Positions 37,647 to 46,101 of a DNA stretch of 64,000 nucleotides are shown piece after piece. Location: the NCBI RefSeq assembly GCF_031157835.1, contig NZ_JAVIDR010000002.1, positions 186,001 to 250,000 on the forward strand. Reading direction: 5' to 3'. Source of the stretch: Acinetobacter rudis (lineage in GTDB: Bacteria; Pseudomonadota; Gammaproteobacteria; Pseudomonadales; Moraxellaceae). The notes beneath the pieces are model-generated. The model was not told where the DNA came from. It searched no databases and saw only the letters and a program-made list of their open reading frames with translations. The position numbers and the translations under genes were made by a program. Position 1 is the stretch's first letter, and every line of letters begins with the position of its first letter.

Positions 37647-39023
37647 ATGACACAAACAATCACACTCTATGTCGACGGCGCCTGCCGTGGTAACCCAGGT
37701 TTAGGGGGATGGGGTGCTTATATCATTACTACGGATAAAACACATGAACTATGTGGTGGTGAAGCCGATACAACCAATAACCGTATGGAATTAACTGCGG
37801 CCATTGAAGGAATTGCATTTTGCTCACCAACAGATAAGCTCATTATCTGGACCGACTCAAACTATGTAAAACGAGGCATTACAGAGTGGATTGAGGGGTG
37901 GAAAAAGAAAAACTGGAAAGATGTTAAAAATCCAGACTTATGGAAAAAACTCGATCAAATCTGTCAAGGCCGTGATATAGAATGGAATTGGGTAAAAGGT
38001 CATGCAGGCAATGAAGGCAATGAAAAAGCAGACCAATTGGCTAACCGTGGCGCAGATCAAACACTTGCTAGCCTAAAGAGTAACGATGACAATACAAAAA
38101 AAAAATCTGAAACAGATTGGTTGCTCGATGACCCTTTTGGCTTTGATTTAATATCAAACGAAGCAGAAGCAGAAGCAGAAGCAGAAGCAGAAGCAGAAGC
38201 AGAAGCAGAAGCAGAATTTAATGCTCCCCTCCATGAAGATACAAATACTAATGTAGATACTTCAGTGAGTTCAGTTACTGCTCATCCTCATATTGTTATT
38301 ACGCCAACAACGCGTGAGCTACACGGGCCGCGTCAGCTTATCCTTGATACAGAAACCACTGGATTTTACTATTCAGATGGCGACCGTATTATTGAAGTTG
38401 GTGCAATTGAAATGATCAACCGTAAATTAACGGGTAATTCTATACATATTTATATTAATCCCAAAAAACCAGTTGGCGATTCAGTCAATGTGCATGGTAT
38501 TACAGATGAATTTCTTGTAGATAAACCCGAATATCATGAAATTGCCAACATACTTTTTGATTATTTAAAAGGTAGTGAAATCATTGCTCACAATGCGAGC
38601 TTTGATATGAACTTCCTTGATATGGAGTTTACTCGCTGTGGTTTACCTGCACTCTCTGAGGTCTGTAGTGTTGTTGATACCCTCGCCTTAGCAAAAAATA
38701 AACATCCAGGTCAAAAGAACTCACTTGATGCACTGGTGAGACGTTATGAAATTGTACAGCGTGATCGTACTTTCCACGGCGCTTTACTCGATGCTGAAAT
38801 TTTATCTGATGTTTATTTAGCCATGACTGGTGGTCAGGTCTCACTCAATATTGATGCCCTATCACAACATACAGAACATAATACGCAGCATATTGAGTTT
38901 CAAACAACTCAACTTAATTTACCTATCATTATACCTTCAGCAGAAGAACTGGCAGCTCATGAACAATGGATGCAACAATACCAAGAAAAAAATGGAGAAC
39001 CGTGTATTTTTGCTAAAGTTTAA
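37647..39023 (+). CDS. Fused ribonuclease HI and DNA polymerase III epsilon (3'-5' proofreading exonuclease)
   Basis: A 458-residue two-enzyme fusion. Residues 1-150 are RNase HI: LYVDGACRGNPGLGGWG (first Asp), NNRMELTAAIEG (Glu), IWTDSNYVKRGI (Asp), VKGHAGNEGNEKAD (His and last Asp). A 19-residue run of alternating Glu-Ala and a Thr-rich stretch link it to DnaQ (about 228-395): LILDTETTGFYYSDGDRIIEVG, HNASFDMNFLD and HGALLDAEILSDVYL, all DEDDh residues kept. In E. coli rnhA and dnaQ are adjacent divergent genes; here one frame covers both with no stop. The linker repeat is listed separately. Confidence 0.93.
   Translation: MTQTITLYVDGACRGNPGLGGWGAYIITTDKTHELCGGEADTTNNRMELTAAIEGIAFCSPTDKLIIWTDSNYVKRGITEWIEGWKKKNWKDVKNPDLWKKLDQICQGRDIEWNWVKGHAGNEGNEKADQLANRGADQTLASLKSNDDNTKKKSETDWLLDDPFGFDLISNEAEAEAEAEAEAEAEAEAEFNAPLHEDTNTNVDTSVSSVTAHPHIVITPTTRELHGPRQLILDTETTGFYYSDGDRIIEVGAIEMINRKLTGNSIHIYINPKKPVGDSVNVHGITDEFLVDKPEYHEIANILFDYLKGSEIIAHNASFDMNFLDMEFTRCGLPALSEVCSVVDTLALAKNKHPGQKNSLDALVRRYEIVQRDRTFHGALLDAEILSDVYLAMTGGQVSLNIDALSQHTEHNTQHIEFQTTQLNLPIIIPSAEELAAHEQWMQQYQEKNGEPCIFAKV
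38160..38216 (+). repeat. In-frame hexanucleotide tandem repeat (GAAGCA) in the fusion linker
   Basis: About 9.5 copies of GAAGCA, coding Glu-Ala repeats. Because the unit is six bases, slippage changes linker length without breaking the frame. Confidence 0.97.
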
Positions 39024-39046
39024 TTTATTCAATAAACCTTAATTTT

Positions 39047-39073
39047 AAAATGCGTTTTATAACGCATTTTTTT
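39047..39073 (+). terminator. Rho-independent terminator after the RNase HI-epsilon fusion gene
   Basis: AAAATGCGTT (39047-39056) pairs with AACGCATTTT (39061-39070) around TTAT, followed by more T. Confidence 0.85.
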
Positions 39074-39153
39074 ATGCATTACTGCTTGTTTTACCTTGCC
39101 TGAAGATGGTATTAGATAAGTGCTCTCAATCTCCTCTACAGTGGTTATTTCTT

Positions 39154-39921
39154 ATGTCCGAACTATCCCTTGCCTATATCTTTCATCATGATCAGCTTTT
39201 GGTAGATGCCAATTTCCAACTCCCCAAAGTAGAAAAATTAGATAACGATCTGTGTTTTCAGGCAGGTGATCAAGTGATAGCCCGTGACTTAAATCCAGAT
39301 GATCACATCCCTGAAGGTTATCAATTAATCTCTATCCGCCAGCTCATTAGTGTTTGGTCCACTGCTGAATTTGAACAAGCCAGTCGTGCTGTCCAATTAC
39401 TTGAATGGCGACGTAATCACAGATATTGTAGCCACTGCGGCAGTGAAACACAGGTACATCCTACTGAATATGCCATGGTTTGCCCTGACTGTTCTTATCG
39501 ACAATATCCACGTGTACAGCCTTGTATTATTACAGTCATTACACGCGGTACAGATGAAATCTTATTAGCAAAAAATGCCAATAGCAAAAGTCAGATGTAT
39601 GGCTTAATTGCTGGTTTTGTTGAGGTTGGTGAAACCTTAGAAGATGCTGTACAACGTGAAACACTTGAAGAAGTGGGTATACACGTTAAAAACATTGAAT
39701 ATCTTGCCAGCCAACCTTGGCCTTTTCCAAGTAATCTTATGCTTGCTTTCAAGGCAGAGTATCATTCTGGTGATTTGGTTTTACAAGAAGAAGAAATTAG
39801 CGATGCAAAATTCTTTAAATTCGACCAACTGCCTGAAATTCCAATTGCAGGCAGTATCGCTTATAGAATGATTCATCATGTTATTCATGACCATCCGATT
39901 AACGGTATAGTGACTGAATAA
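39154..39921 (+). CDS. nudC: NAD+ diphosphatase / NAD-RNA decapping enzyme (NudC)
   Basis: A 255-residue Nudix enzyme that splits NAD(H) to NMN and AMP and can remove NAD caps from RNA. It has the four-cysteine zinc site (CSHCG and CPDCSYRQYPR), the Nudix box GFVEVGETLEDAVQRETLEEVGI and the family-specific SQPWPFPSNLMLAF. Start set at ATG 39154 (MSELSLAYIF), the usual N-terminus; an ATG at 39106 adds 16 unlikely residues. No good ribosome site at either. Confidence 0.93.
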   Translation: MSELSLAYIFHHDQLLVDANFQLPKVEKLDNDLCFQAGDQVIARDLNPDDHIPEGYQLISIRQLISVWSTAEFEQASRAVQLLEWRRNHRYCSHCGSETQVHPTEYAMVCPDCSYRQYPRVQPCIITVITRGTDEILLAKNANSKSQMYGLIAGFVEVGETLEDAVQRETLEEVGIHVKNIEYLASQPWPFPSNLMLAFKAEYHSGDLVLQEEEISDAKFFKFDQLPEIPIAGSIAYRMIHHVIHDHPINGIVTE

Positions 39922-39924
39922 GAC

Positions 39925-40857
39925 CTATGATTTTTGGATGAGTAAATCTTGAAAAGACTCATCCAAAGCTTTTATAACTTGTGCTTTGGTACTAAAAAAA
40001 CGACTAAAAATACTTGCAAAGCTTCCCATCACAGAAACATGATTCGTCCGAGGTATAACCGTCAACTCACTATGGTTTCCTTGATCTAACAGCTTTTGAT
40101 GCAAATCATAGCTATTACTTGGCATTACGACGGTATCTTTAGCTGCCAAAAACAAATAATGTCGAGCATTGTGTGGCCGAACAAAATAATAAGGCATCAC
40201 TTGTTGATAGGGTATGTTCTGATCAAATGCATCTGCTGCAATCGGATCACCCACATAATCAAAATGATAAGGTCCAGCTATACCAATTACTGCACGTACA
40301 GTATCAATATAGCTATTGTCTATAACGGTTGGATGATGCAATAGCGAAACAATATTAAATGCACCAGCAGAATGCCCCATCAATGCAGTTTGAGCAGTTG
40401 AAATGCCATATTTCTCTTGCTGCATATTTAAAAACTGTAGTGCTAATGCCACATCATGAACATAACTTGGAAACTGGTGTTGCGGTGCATGTTGGTAATT
40501 TATGATAGCAACATCATAGCCACAACTGGTTAAAGCCTCACCTACAAATCGGTAATGTGACTTATCTCCACGCAGCCAAGCCCCGCCATATACAAAAATG
40601 ACCAAAGGACGAGTAGAAAACCGTTGTTTTTCTGAAAGATAAAGATCTAAACGATGACGAGCTTTTAAACCATAAGCAATGTTTTCAACTCGACGATAAC
40701 CTTGCCGAGAAGTACAGCGATCAAGTGCATGACTTGCCAAGTCATACACTCTAAAATCATTTAGTCTTTGTTTAATATATTGACTATTCTGCTGCACAAA
40801 CTGTTTTAAATTTGAGTACTTACTGCTGAACATTCGAATTCTGCTGCTCTGATGCAT
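39925..40857 (-). CDS. Alpha/beta-hydrolase, carboxylesterase-like
   Basis: A 302- to 310-residue hydrolase. It has the oxyanion-hole motif VYGGAWLRGDKSHY, nucleophile elbow ALMGHSAGAFN, a probable acid in AAKDTVVMPS and the catalytic-type His in PRTNHVSVMG, giving a complete triad as in kynurenine-formamidase/esterase relatives. No signal peptide. It overlaps the end of the BON lipoprotein gene by 38 bases from the first ATG, or 14 from an ATG at 40833; neither start has a strong ribosome site. Overlap suggests coupling with the BON gene. Substrate unknown. Confidence 0.83.
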   Translation of the reverse strand: MHQSSRIRMFSSKYSNLKQFVQQNSQYIKQRLNDFRVYDLASHALDRCTSRQGYRRVENIAYGLKARHRLDLYLSEKQRFSTRPLVIFVYGGAWLRGDKSHYRFVGEALTSCGYDVAIINYQHAPQHQFPSYVHDVALALQFLNMQQEKYGISTAQTALMGHSAGAFNIVSLLHHPTVIDNSYIDTVRAVIGIAGPYHFDYVGDPIAADAFDQNIPYQQVMPYYFVRPHNARHYLFLAAKDTVVMPSNSYDLHQKLLDQGNHSELTVIPRTNHVSVMGSFASIFSRFFSTKAQVIKALDESFQDLLIQKS

Positions 40858-41506
40858 TCGGTTCTATCGCAACTGGAGTTTGTTCACTGCTGAGTGGCAC
40901 AGTACTCACTTCAGCACCACGAACAGCGCTATTTTGCTGAGTATTATCAATTAATGTCACGATTTTAGTTATGTTACCTACTTTAGAGAGCACATCGTTT
41001 AAATCGGTAACTTCAGCATTATTTAACTTGCCCATTACATACAGAACAGCATTTTCAGTATGTACAAGCACCTTACTATCTGAAATAACTGGGGCTCTCA
41101 TTAATAAACCACGCGTATTTGCAGTAACTGCTGAATCTTGCATGATTGTGTTATAACCAATTTGTTCGCCAACAGTAAGATAGTTATGCACACTCTTTAC
41201 GTCACTCATTGCACGTAAATTTTCTTCTGCTAATTTTTTCAAATGCTCATCAGGCACTTGCCCTGTCAATAAGACATTACTATGAAAACTATTAATATTT
41301 ACACGTGATTTTTTAAAACGGTTATCCAATTTTAATAGATTGATTTTGGCTGTACGTTCAATAGATGAATCAATAAATACCTGCCCCAAAGAGCGAACAC
41401 CACTCTCCGTCCCCACAGGCGTAGACCCAGTTCCGCCTGAAATTAAGCTTGTACATCCTGCTAGACTTACAGCGCACAACAATGTGATGACGATCGGTTT
41501 TAACAC
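40820..41506 (-). CDS. BON-domain outer-membrane lipoprotein, DolP/YraP-like
   Basis: A 228-residue lipoprotein: signal VITLLCAVSLAGC with lipobox cysteine at about 18, then two BON domains (about 50-110, with INSFHSNVLLTGQVPDE, and about 125-190, with HTENAVLYVMGKLNNAE) and a Gln/Ser-rich tail. E. coli DolP binds anionic phospholipids and supports envelope integrity and BAM function. As in E. coli, it neighbours yraN and rsmI, which supports the assignment. Confidence 0.88.
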   Translation of the reverse strand: MLKPIVITLLCAVSLAGCTSLISGGTGSTPVGTESGVRSLGQVFIDSSIERTAKINLLKLDNRFKKSRVNINSFHSNVLLTGQVPDEHLKKLAEENLRAMSDVKSVHNYLTVGEQIGYNTIMQDSAVTANTRGLLMRAPVISDSKVLVHTENAVLYVMGKLNNAEVTDLNDVLSKVGNITKIVTLIDNTQQNSAVRGAEVSTVPLSSEQTPVAIEPNASEQQNSNVQQ

Positions 41507-41563
41507 GCTGAAAAACTCCTACTGATATTTTTTAAAACAATCTGTTCAATGACAGATGCATAA

Positions 41564-42016
41564 TTACAAATTAATCAAATTTATATCGACATGAAATGCA
41601 TTTTCAATCCACTGCCAATCATACGAAAGTTTCGAGAAATCATACTGTACATTTTTTGCAATTTTTCGATAAAAATCAAAACAGATAACATCAAAGCGTA
41701 GGTCATACTCTAACAGTCTAGGCTGGTCTTGCAAATATAACAGGGCTGTTTTAATAATTTTTACTTGTTTAACCAAAGTAATACTTTCAACAGCATTGGC
41801 ATATTGACTGACTGCACGTGCCCTCACTTCCACAAAAACCAGTTGTCGATGTTTTAAAGCAATTATATCTATTTCCCCATAACGACTATGGTAATTATTT
41901 GCGACCAGCTCATAACCCGCTATTTTCAAATGCTGCATGGCCTCTAATTCAGCCCATTGTCCAAGCCTCACTAAAACCTCCCGATTTAATTTCCTTACAC
42001 ATCGCTCATACAGCAC
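41564..42016 (-). CDS. YraN-family (UPF0102) endonuclease-fold protein
   Basis: A 150-residue protein with the restriction-endonuclease-like core GQWAELEAMQHLKIAGYEL, YGEIDIIALKHRQLVFVEVR (the D-ExK nuclease-like signature) and VKQVKIIKTALLYL. Family members are conserved beside rsmI but function is unsettled. Start is a GTG at 42016 with weak ribosome site. Divergent from rsmI. Confidence 0.87.
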   Translation of the reverse strand: MLYERCVRKLNREVLVRLGQWAELEAMQHLKIAGYELVANNYHSRYGEIDIIALKHRQLVFVEVRARAVSQYANAVESITLVKQVKIIKTALLYLQDQPRLLEYDLRFDVICFDFYRKIAKNVQYDFSKLSYDWQWIENAFHVDINLINL

Positions 42017-42163
42017 ATTCTGTAGGTTTGTTTGAAGAAGCTCCCGCCAAGTCGCTTGATTCAGGTAGAATAGCTGTGCTTATTTGCACACTTGAAGCTT
42101 AACCAACGTAAAATAGCCCTACTTATTCCCGTTCCTTTCTTTTTTATTTTTGGAGAATTCTCT

Positions 42164-43024
42164 ATGAGTGCTCAACTTTTTGTCGTGGCGACCCCAATTG
42201 GGCACTTGGATGATATGACTTTTCGTGCGGTTGAAGTTTTGAAAAATGTTACCGTTATTGCAGCCGAAGATACACGTAAGTCGATTCAACTTCTAAAGCA
42301 TTTTAATATCACGACTCCACTCACTGCATGCCATGATCATAATGAGAGCCATGTAATTCATTCACTCATTGAAAAACTTAAAAATGGGGAAGACATAGCC
42401 CTTGTCAGTGATGCAGGTACTCCATTAATTAGTGATCCTGGCTTTAAACTTGTACGTGCAGCTCAAGAAAATAATATTCGTGTTACCCCTATTCCAGGTG
42501 CTTGTGCTGCAATTGCTGCCTTAAGTAGTGTTGGCCTACCTAGTGATCGTTTTAGTTTTGTTGGTTTTCTTGCTTCAAAATCAACCCAGCGTTTAGCACA
42601 ACTCGAAAAAATAAAAGATGAAAGTCAAACACTTATTTTCTATGAAGCGCCACATCGTATTTTGGCCTGTGTAAAAGATATGTGTGAGGTATTTGGAGCA
42701 AATCGACCAGTTGGTTTCGCACGAGAAATTACTAAGACGTTTGAAACCATTAAGAAAATGACGCTACAACAGCTCGTAGAATTTATCGAACAAGATCACA
42801 ACCAAGAAAAAGGTGAAATTGTTTTAGTCGTTGGGGGGGCAACAGCCACATCAGAACTCAATCAAGAACAACAGGCACTTGATCAACTTTTATCACGCTT
42901 ACTACAAGACTTATCAGTTAAAGCAGCTTCACAACTTGCTGCAGATTTAACAGGTATAAAAAAGAAAGTAGCATATCAACGTGCACTTGAGTTAAGCCAA
43001 TCCCAAGCTGATACAGATAATTAA
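42164..43024 (+). CDS. rsmI: 16S rRNA 2'-O-ribose C1402 methyltransferase
   Basis: A 286-residue SAM-dependent methyltransferase of the tetrapyrrole-methylase fold. Motifs: VVATPIGHLDDMTFRAVEVL, DTRKSIQLLKHF, LVSDAGTPLISDPGFKLV, IPGACAAIAALSSVGLPSDRF and FYEAPHRI. It modifies C1402 in the ribosomal P site together with RsmH. ATG at 42164 with GGAG 9 bases before is the natural start; an in-frame ATG at 42092 adds a spurious hydrophobic leader. Confidence 0.95.
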   Translation: MSAQLFVVATPIGHLDDMTFRAVEVLKNVTVIAAEDTRKSIQLLKHFNITTPLTACHDHNESHVIHSLIEKLKNGEDIALVSDAGTPLISDPGFKLVRAAQENNIRVTPIPGACAAIAALSSVGLPSDRFSFVGFLASKSTQRLAQLEKIKDESQTLIFYEAPHRILACVKDMCEVFGANRPVGFAREITKTFETIKKMTLQQLVEFIEQDHNQEKGEIVLVVGGATATSELNQEQQALDQLLSRLLQDLSVKAASQLAADLTGIKKKVAYQRALELSQSQADTDN

Positions 43025-43035
43025 TTTACATAAAA

Positions 43036-43070
43036 AGCATAAAGCATCACTTATTGTGATGCTTTATGCT
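43036..43070. terminator. Terminator after rsmI
   Basis: AGCATAAAGCATCAC and GTGATGCTTTATGCT form a perfect 15-bp stem with TTATT loop, flanked by A-rich sequence. Works between convergent genes. Confidence 0.8.
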
Positions 43071-43130
43071 AAACAGCTGAGTGTTAATCATAACAATACT
43101 GCTGATTTAAATCTGATTTTACGATTTCAA

Positions 43131-43379
43131 CTAATCATAAGCAGATTCATCAGGTGGTACCTCAGTGATCTTACCACCACGCGCTAAAAATGCAGCAACT
43201 TCATCTTCTAAAGTTTGACGTTGCTTATTTTTAGCCGTAACAGATAAGGTCTCTGCTTCTGCTAAATCTGCATCTGAAAGCGCCGGCTCGTTATCAGCCG
43301 CACCCTTTTCAGCTGCTTGCGCTTCATCTTCATCTACTGCCTGATCTTCGTTCTCGGCATAGTCATTTATATCCGTCAT
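43131..43379 (-). CDS. SutA-like acidic transcription-associated small protein
   Basis: An 82-residue, strongly acidic protein: disordered N-terminus rich in Asp/Glu/Ala, then a helix AKNKQRQTLEDEVAAFLARG and GGKITEVPPDESAYD. From memory this matches Pseudomonas aeruginosa SutA, an RNA-polymerase-binding protein active in slow growth, in both its acidic tail and its (K/Q)xxRxxLxxxxxxFLxRGGKxxE core. SutA's final basic tail is shorter or absent here. Homology is judged by eye. Alone between rsmI and ubiI. Confidence 0.65.
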   Translation of the reverse strand: MTDINDYAENEDQAVDEDEAQAAEKGAADNEPALSDADLAEAETLSVTAKNKQRQTLEDEVAAFLARGGKITEVPPDESAYD

Positions 43380-43538
43380 TCCAAACTCCCCATCAATGAC
43401 TTCACCCCTACCCTAAGGGCCTAGGATTTAGCGAGAAATGTAGCAAGCTCTTTGGCTTTAGACTAGAGTTAATTACAATAAAAACGTATTTTTTTTAACC
43501 CAATTGGTAATAAAAGTTAAACAGGTGGCTAAAAAATA

Positions 43539-44783
43539 TCACAAGGCATCAACTTTAGCATAACGGGTCGCGGCTAGCGTAGATAAACCATTCGCATTAT
43601 TCATAAAAACTTCTTTCAATATCGGACGGTTGTCGACCTGCTTTAAACCAAAATTCCTTGCCCAAATCAATGGAAAAAATGCTTGTCGCTCCAGCCAACC
43701 AATCGCAGACATACTGTGCATCATGGCATCATTTTGCCCTTTGCGACGATGCTCATAGCGCTTTAAGCTTTGTTCATGCGCCCAAACACCCCGTTTTAAG
43801 TCGTTTAGTAATACATCGCATAAAACCGCTGCATCCAAACAACCTATATTCACACCTTGACCAGCTAAAGGATGAATCACATGCGCAGCATCACCGACTA
43901 AAGCCAAACCTGCACGAACATAATGTTTTGCTGCACGCGCTTTTAAAGGAAATTTAGCTCGAGGCGTTACTTCTAACACTTCTCCCAACATATGTTGGCT
44001 TTCACGAGTGAGTAACTGACAAAATGCCTGATCATCCAACTGACAGTATTCATCTGCATAGTCATCAGCTAAAGTCCATACAATGGATTGCCAAAAACCA
44101 TTTTGCTCATCATCTAAGCTTGCCATTGGTAAAAATGCCAATGGCCCTGTTGCTAAGAAAATCTGACGTGCTACATGCTCATGGGGCTGACTTGTACGAA
44201 TTGCACAGCTTACCCCTGCTTGTTGGTAATCGAGGACATCAAGCTCAATCATCGCCTGATCACGTATAAAAGATTGAGCACCATCTGCACCAATTAACAA
44301 CTTGGTCTCAATACTGCGGCCATCAGCTAAGGTTAAACGCCATCCTTTAACAGTTTGTTCAACAGCCACCACTTTAACTTCTGTTCTATAGTCTTGTAAC
44401 TGTTCAAACATACGTTGTTGAATTGCCAAATTTAGGATACTTGGCTCAACCATCGCCCCCAAACTTTTAGCCAATGTTGGTGTTTCTGTACAGGCTTGAC
44501 CGAAATGAATATCTCCATAACCATCGCTATTCCAAACTTGCATACCACTATACGGCATATAACGTTGAATTTTCTGCCAAACACCTGCTGTTTCCAGTAA
44601 GTGTAAAGTTGCTTGGCTAAGTGCCAATACCCGAGGATTAGGCGTATTTAATACTTGTTCAGAATCAAGTACAGGTGCAACATCTAGAACCGTTGCCTGA
44701 ACTCCACCCTGCGCTAAAAGTAAAGCAGTTAAACCACCGACAAGGCCACCACCAACAATAACGACATCTAGAACTTCACTCAT
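43539..44783 (-). CDS. ubiI: Ubiquinone-biosynthesis FAD monooxygenase, UbiI/VisC-like
   Basis: A 414-residue flavin hydroxylase: Rossmann start DVVIVGGGLVGGLTALLLAQ, the mid motif LLIGADGAQSFIRDQ and the second FAD motif LVGDAAHVIHPLAGQGVNIG. The order ygfB-pepP-ubiH-ubiI is that of E. coli, where UbiI hydroxylates C5 of the ring. It overlaps ubiH by 4 bases (ATGA). Exact ring position is assigned by context, since flavin hydroxylases of this family vary in regioselectivity. Confidence 0.85.
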   Translation of the reverse strand: MSEVLDVVIVGGGLVGGLTALLLAQGGVQATVLDVAPVLDSEQVLNTPNPRVLALSQATLHLLETAGVWQKIQRYMPYSGMQVWNSDGYGDIHFGQACTETPTLAKSLGAMVEPSILNLAIQQRMFEQLQDYRTEVKVVAVEQTVKGWRLTLADGRSIETKLLIGADGAQSFIRDQAMIELDVLDYQQAGVSCAIRTSQPHEHVARQIFLATGPLAFLPMASLDDEQNGFWQSIVWTLADDYADEYCQLDDQAFCQLLTRESQHMLGEVLEVTPRAKFPLKARAAKHYVRAGLALVGDAAHVIHPLAGQGVNIGCLDAAVLCDVLLNDLKRGVWAHEQSLKRYEHRRKGQNDAMMHSMSAIGWLERQAFFPLIWARNFGLKQVDNRPILKEVFMNNANGLSTLAATRYAKVDAL

Positions 44784-45991
44784 GATTTTAATCCCATGGC
44801 ATAGTTGGCAATAAGTGGTTTAATGCCAGGAATTAAATCAAATGCCAACAATCCAGTATTACGCAATAATTTAAGTGCTGGATTTGTGGTGCTAAAACCA
44901 CGGACTACCGTATCACAGAATTTAATTACACGACGTTGATCACTCAAACGTGCTTGCTCATAGTTCTTAAGCATCTCAGGCTCACCTATATTTTGGCCCT
45001 GCGCAATCTGCTCAGTAATATAACGCACTAATACATAGGCATCACGCATGCACAAATTAAAGCCCTGACCAGCCACTGGATGAATCGTATGTGCTGCATT
45101 ACCCATTAAAACAACACGTCCAATTGCCTGACGCTCAGCTAAAACCTGTGATAACGGAAAACAAAACCGTTTACCTGTTCGTATAAATTTGCCTGCTCGG
45201 TCAGCATAAGTTTGCTGTAAAGCATCCAAGAAGTGTTGATCGTTTTCATCACCCAACCACTCATGTTCCGTACCCTTTTTAACAGGCCATACCACAGAGC
45301 GACGATAATCACCGGGTAAAGGAAGTAATGCCAAGGGTCCTAAGGCGCTAAAACGTTCAAATCCGACATGTTGATGTGGCTTTGATGTTTCAACACTCGT
45401 TACAATCGCAACTTGATCATAATCATGCACATCTACAGCCACGCCTAAAGCCTGTCGACAATAAGAATCACGTCCATCAGCAGCAATCAATAATGAAGTG
45501 GACAACTGGTGTTGTTGACCATCTCGGCTATAATTTAATCTTACTTGTTGATCATCTTGTTCAAGATCAGTAACTTTTGCAGCGTCAATTAATTCAATTA
45601 GTGGTTCGGCACGAACCTGACTCAGTAATACACGCCCTAACCATGCATTTTCAATTACTTGTCCAAAACTTTCGACTTTTTCTTGCTCTGCCACTAAGCG
45701 AGCTTTACCAAAACCACCTTGTTCCGTAATATGAACTTGTAGAATTGGTGTTGCATGCTGTTGTAAAGCATCCCAAAGTCCAAGTTTTTGATATATTTCA
45801 ACACTACGACGTGACAATGCCGTGTTACGTGCATCAAAACTTGAGTGATAAGGTAACTGTGCAGCTTGTTGTTCGTCAGGGTATTGAATTGCCTCAATTA
45901 ATTTGACCTGTATATTGGCCTTTGCCAACATCAGTGACAAACTTAAACCAACCATTCCCCCACCAACAATCACCACTTGTTGCTGTACCAT
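44780..45991 (-). CDS. ubiH: Ubiquinone-biosynthesis FAD monooxygenase, UbiH-like
   Basis: A 403-residue paralogue of the next gene: QVVIVGGGMVGLSLSLMLAK, LLIAADGRDSYCRQ and VVLMGNAAHTIHPVAGQGFNL. The GN in place of GD in the last motif is also seen in E. coli UbiH, supporting the UbiH assignment over UbiI. It would hydroxylate C1 in the Ubi complex. It lies 110 bases after pepP and is coupled to ubiI. Confidence 0.86.
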   Translation of the reverse strand: MVQQQVVIVGGGMVGLSLSLMLAKANIQVKLIEAIQYPDEQQAAQLPYHSSFDARNTALSRRSVEIYQKLGLWDALQQHATPILQVHITEQGGFGKARLVAEQEKVESFGQVIENAWLGRVLLSQVRAEPLIELIDAAKVTDLEQDDQQVRLNYSRDGQQHQLSTSLLIAADGRDSYCRQALGVAVDVHDYDQVAIVTSVETSKPHQHVGFERFSALGPLALLPLPGDYRRSVVWPVKKGTEHEWLGDENDQHFLDALQQTYADRAGKFIRTGKRFCFPLSQVLAERQAIGRVVLMGNAAHTIHPVAGQGFNLCMRDAYVLVRYITEQIAQGQNIGEPEMLKNYEQARLSDQRRVIKFCDTVVRGFSTTNPALKLLRNTGLLAFDLIPGIKPLIANYAMGLKS

Positions 45992-46101
45992 TTCTACTCC
46001 TCATTGACTAAGCTCTAGCCAATACACTGATAATGAATGCTTTAATTATCTAATTACATTTTCTTTAAACGCTAATTTAGTCTCAATACGTTCTCTAATA
46101 T

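Noticed and set aside
38160..38216. Regular repeat resembling a small CRISPR-like or satellite array
   Set aside because: It is a six-base tandem repeat inside an open reading frame with no spacers.
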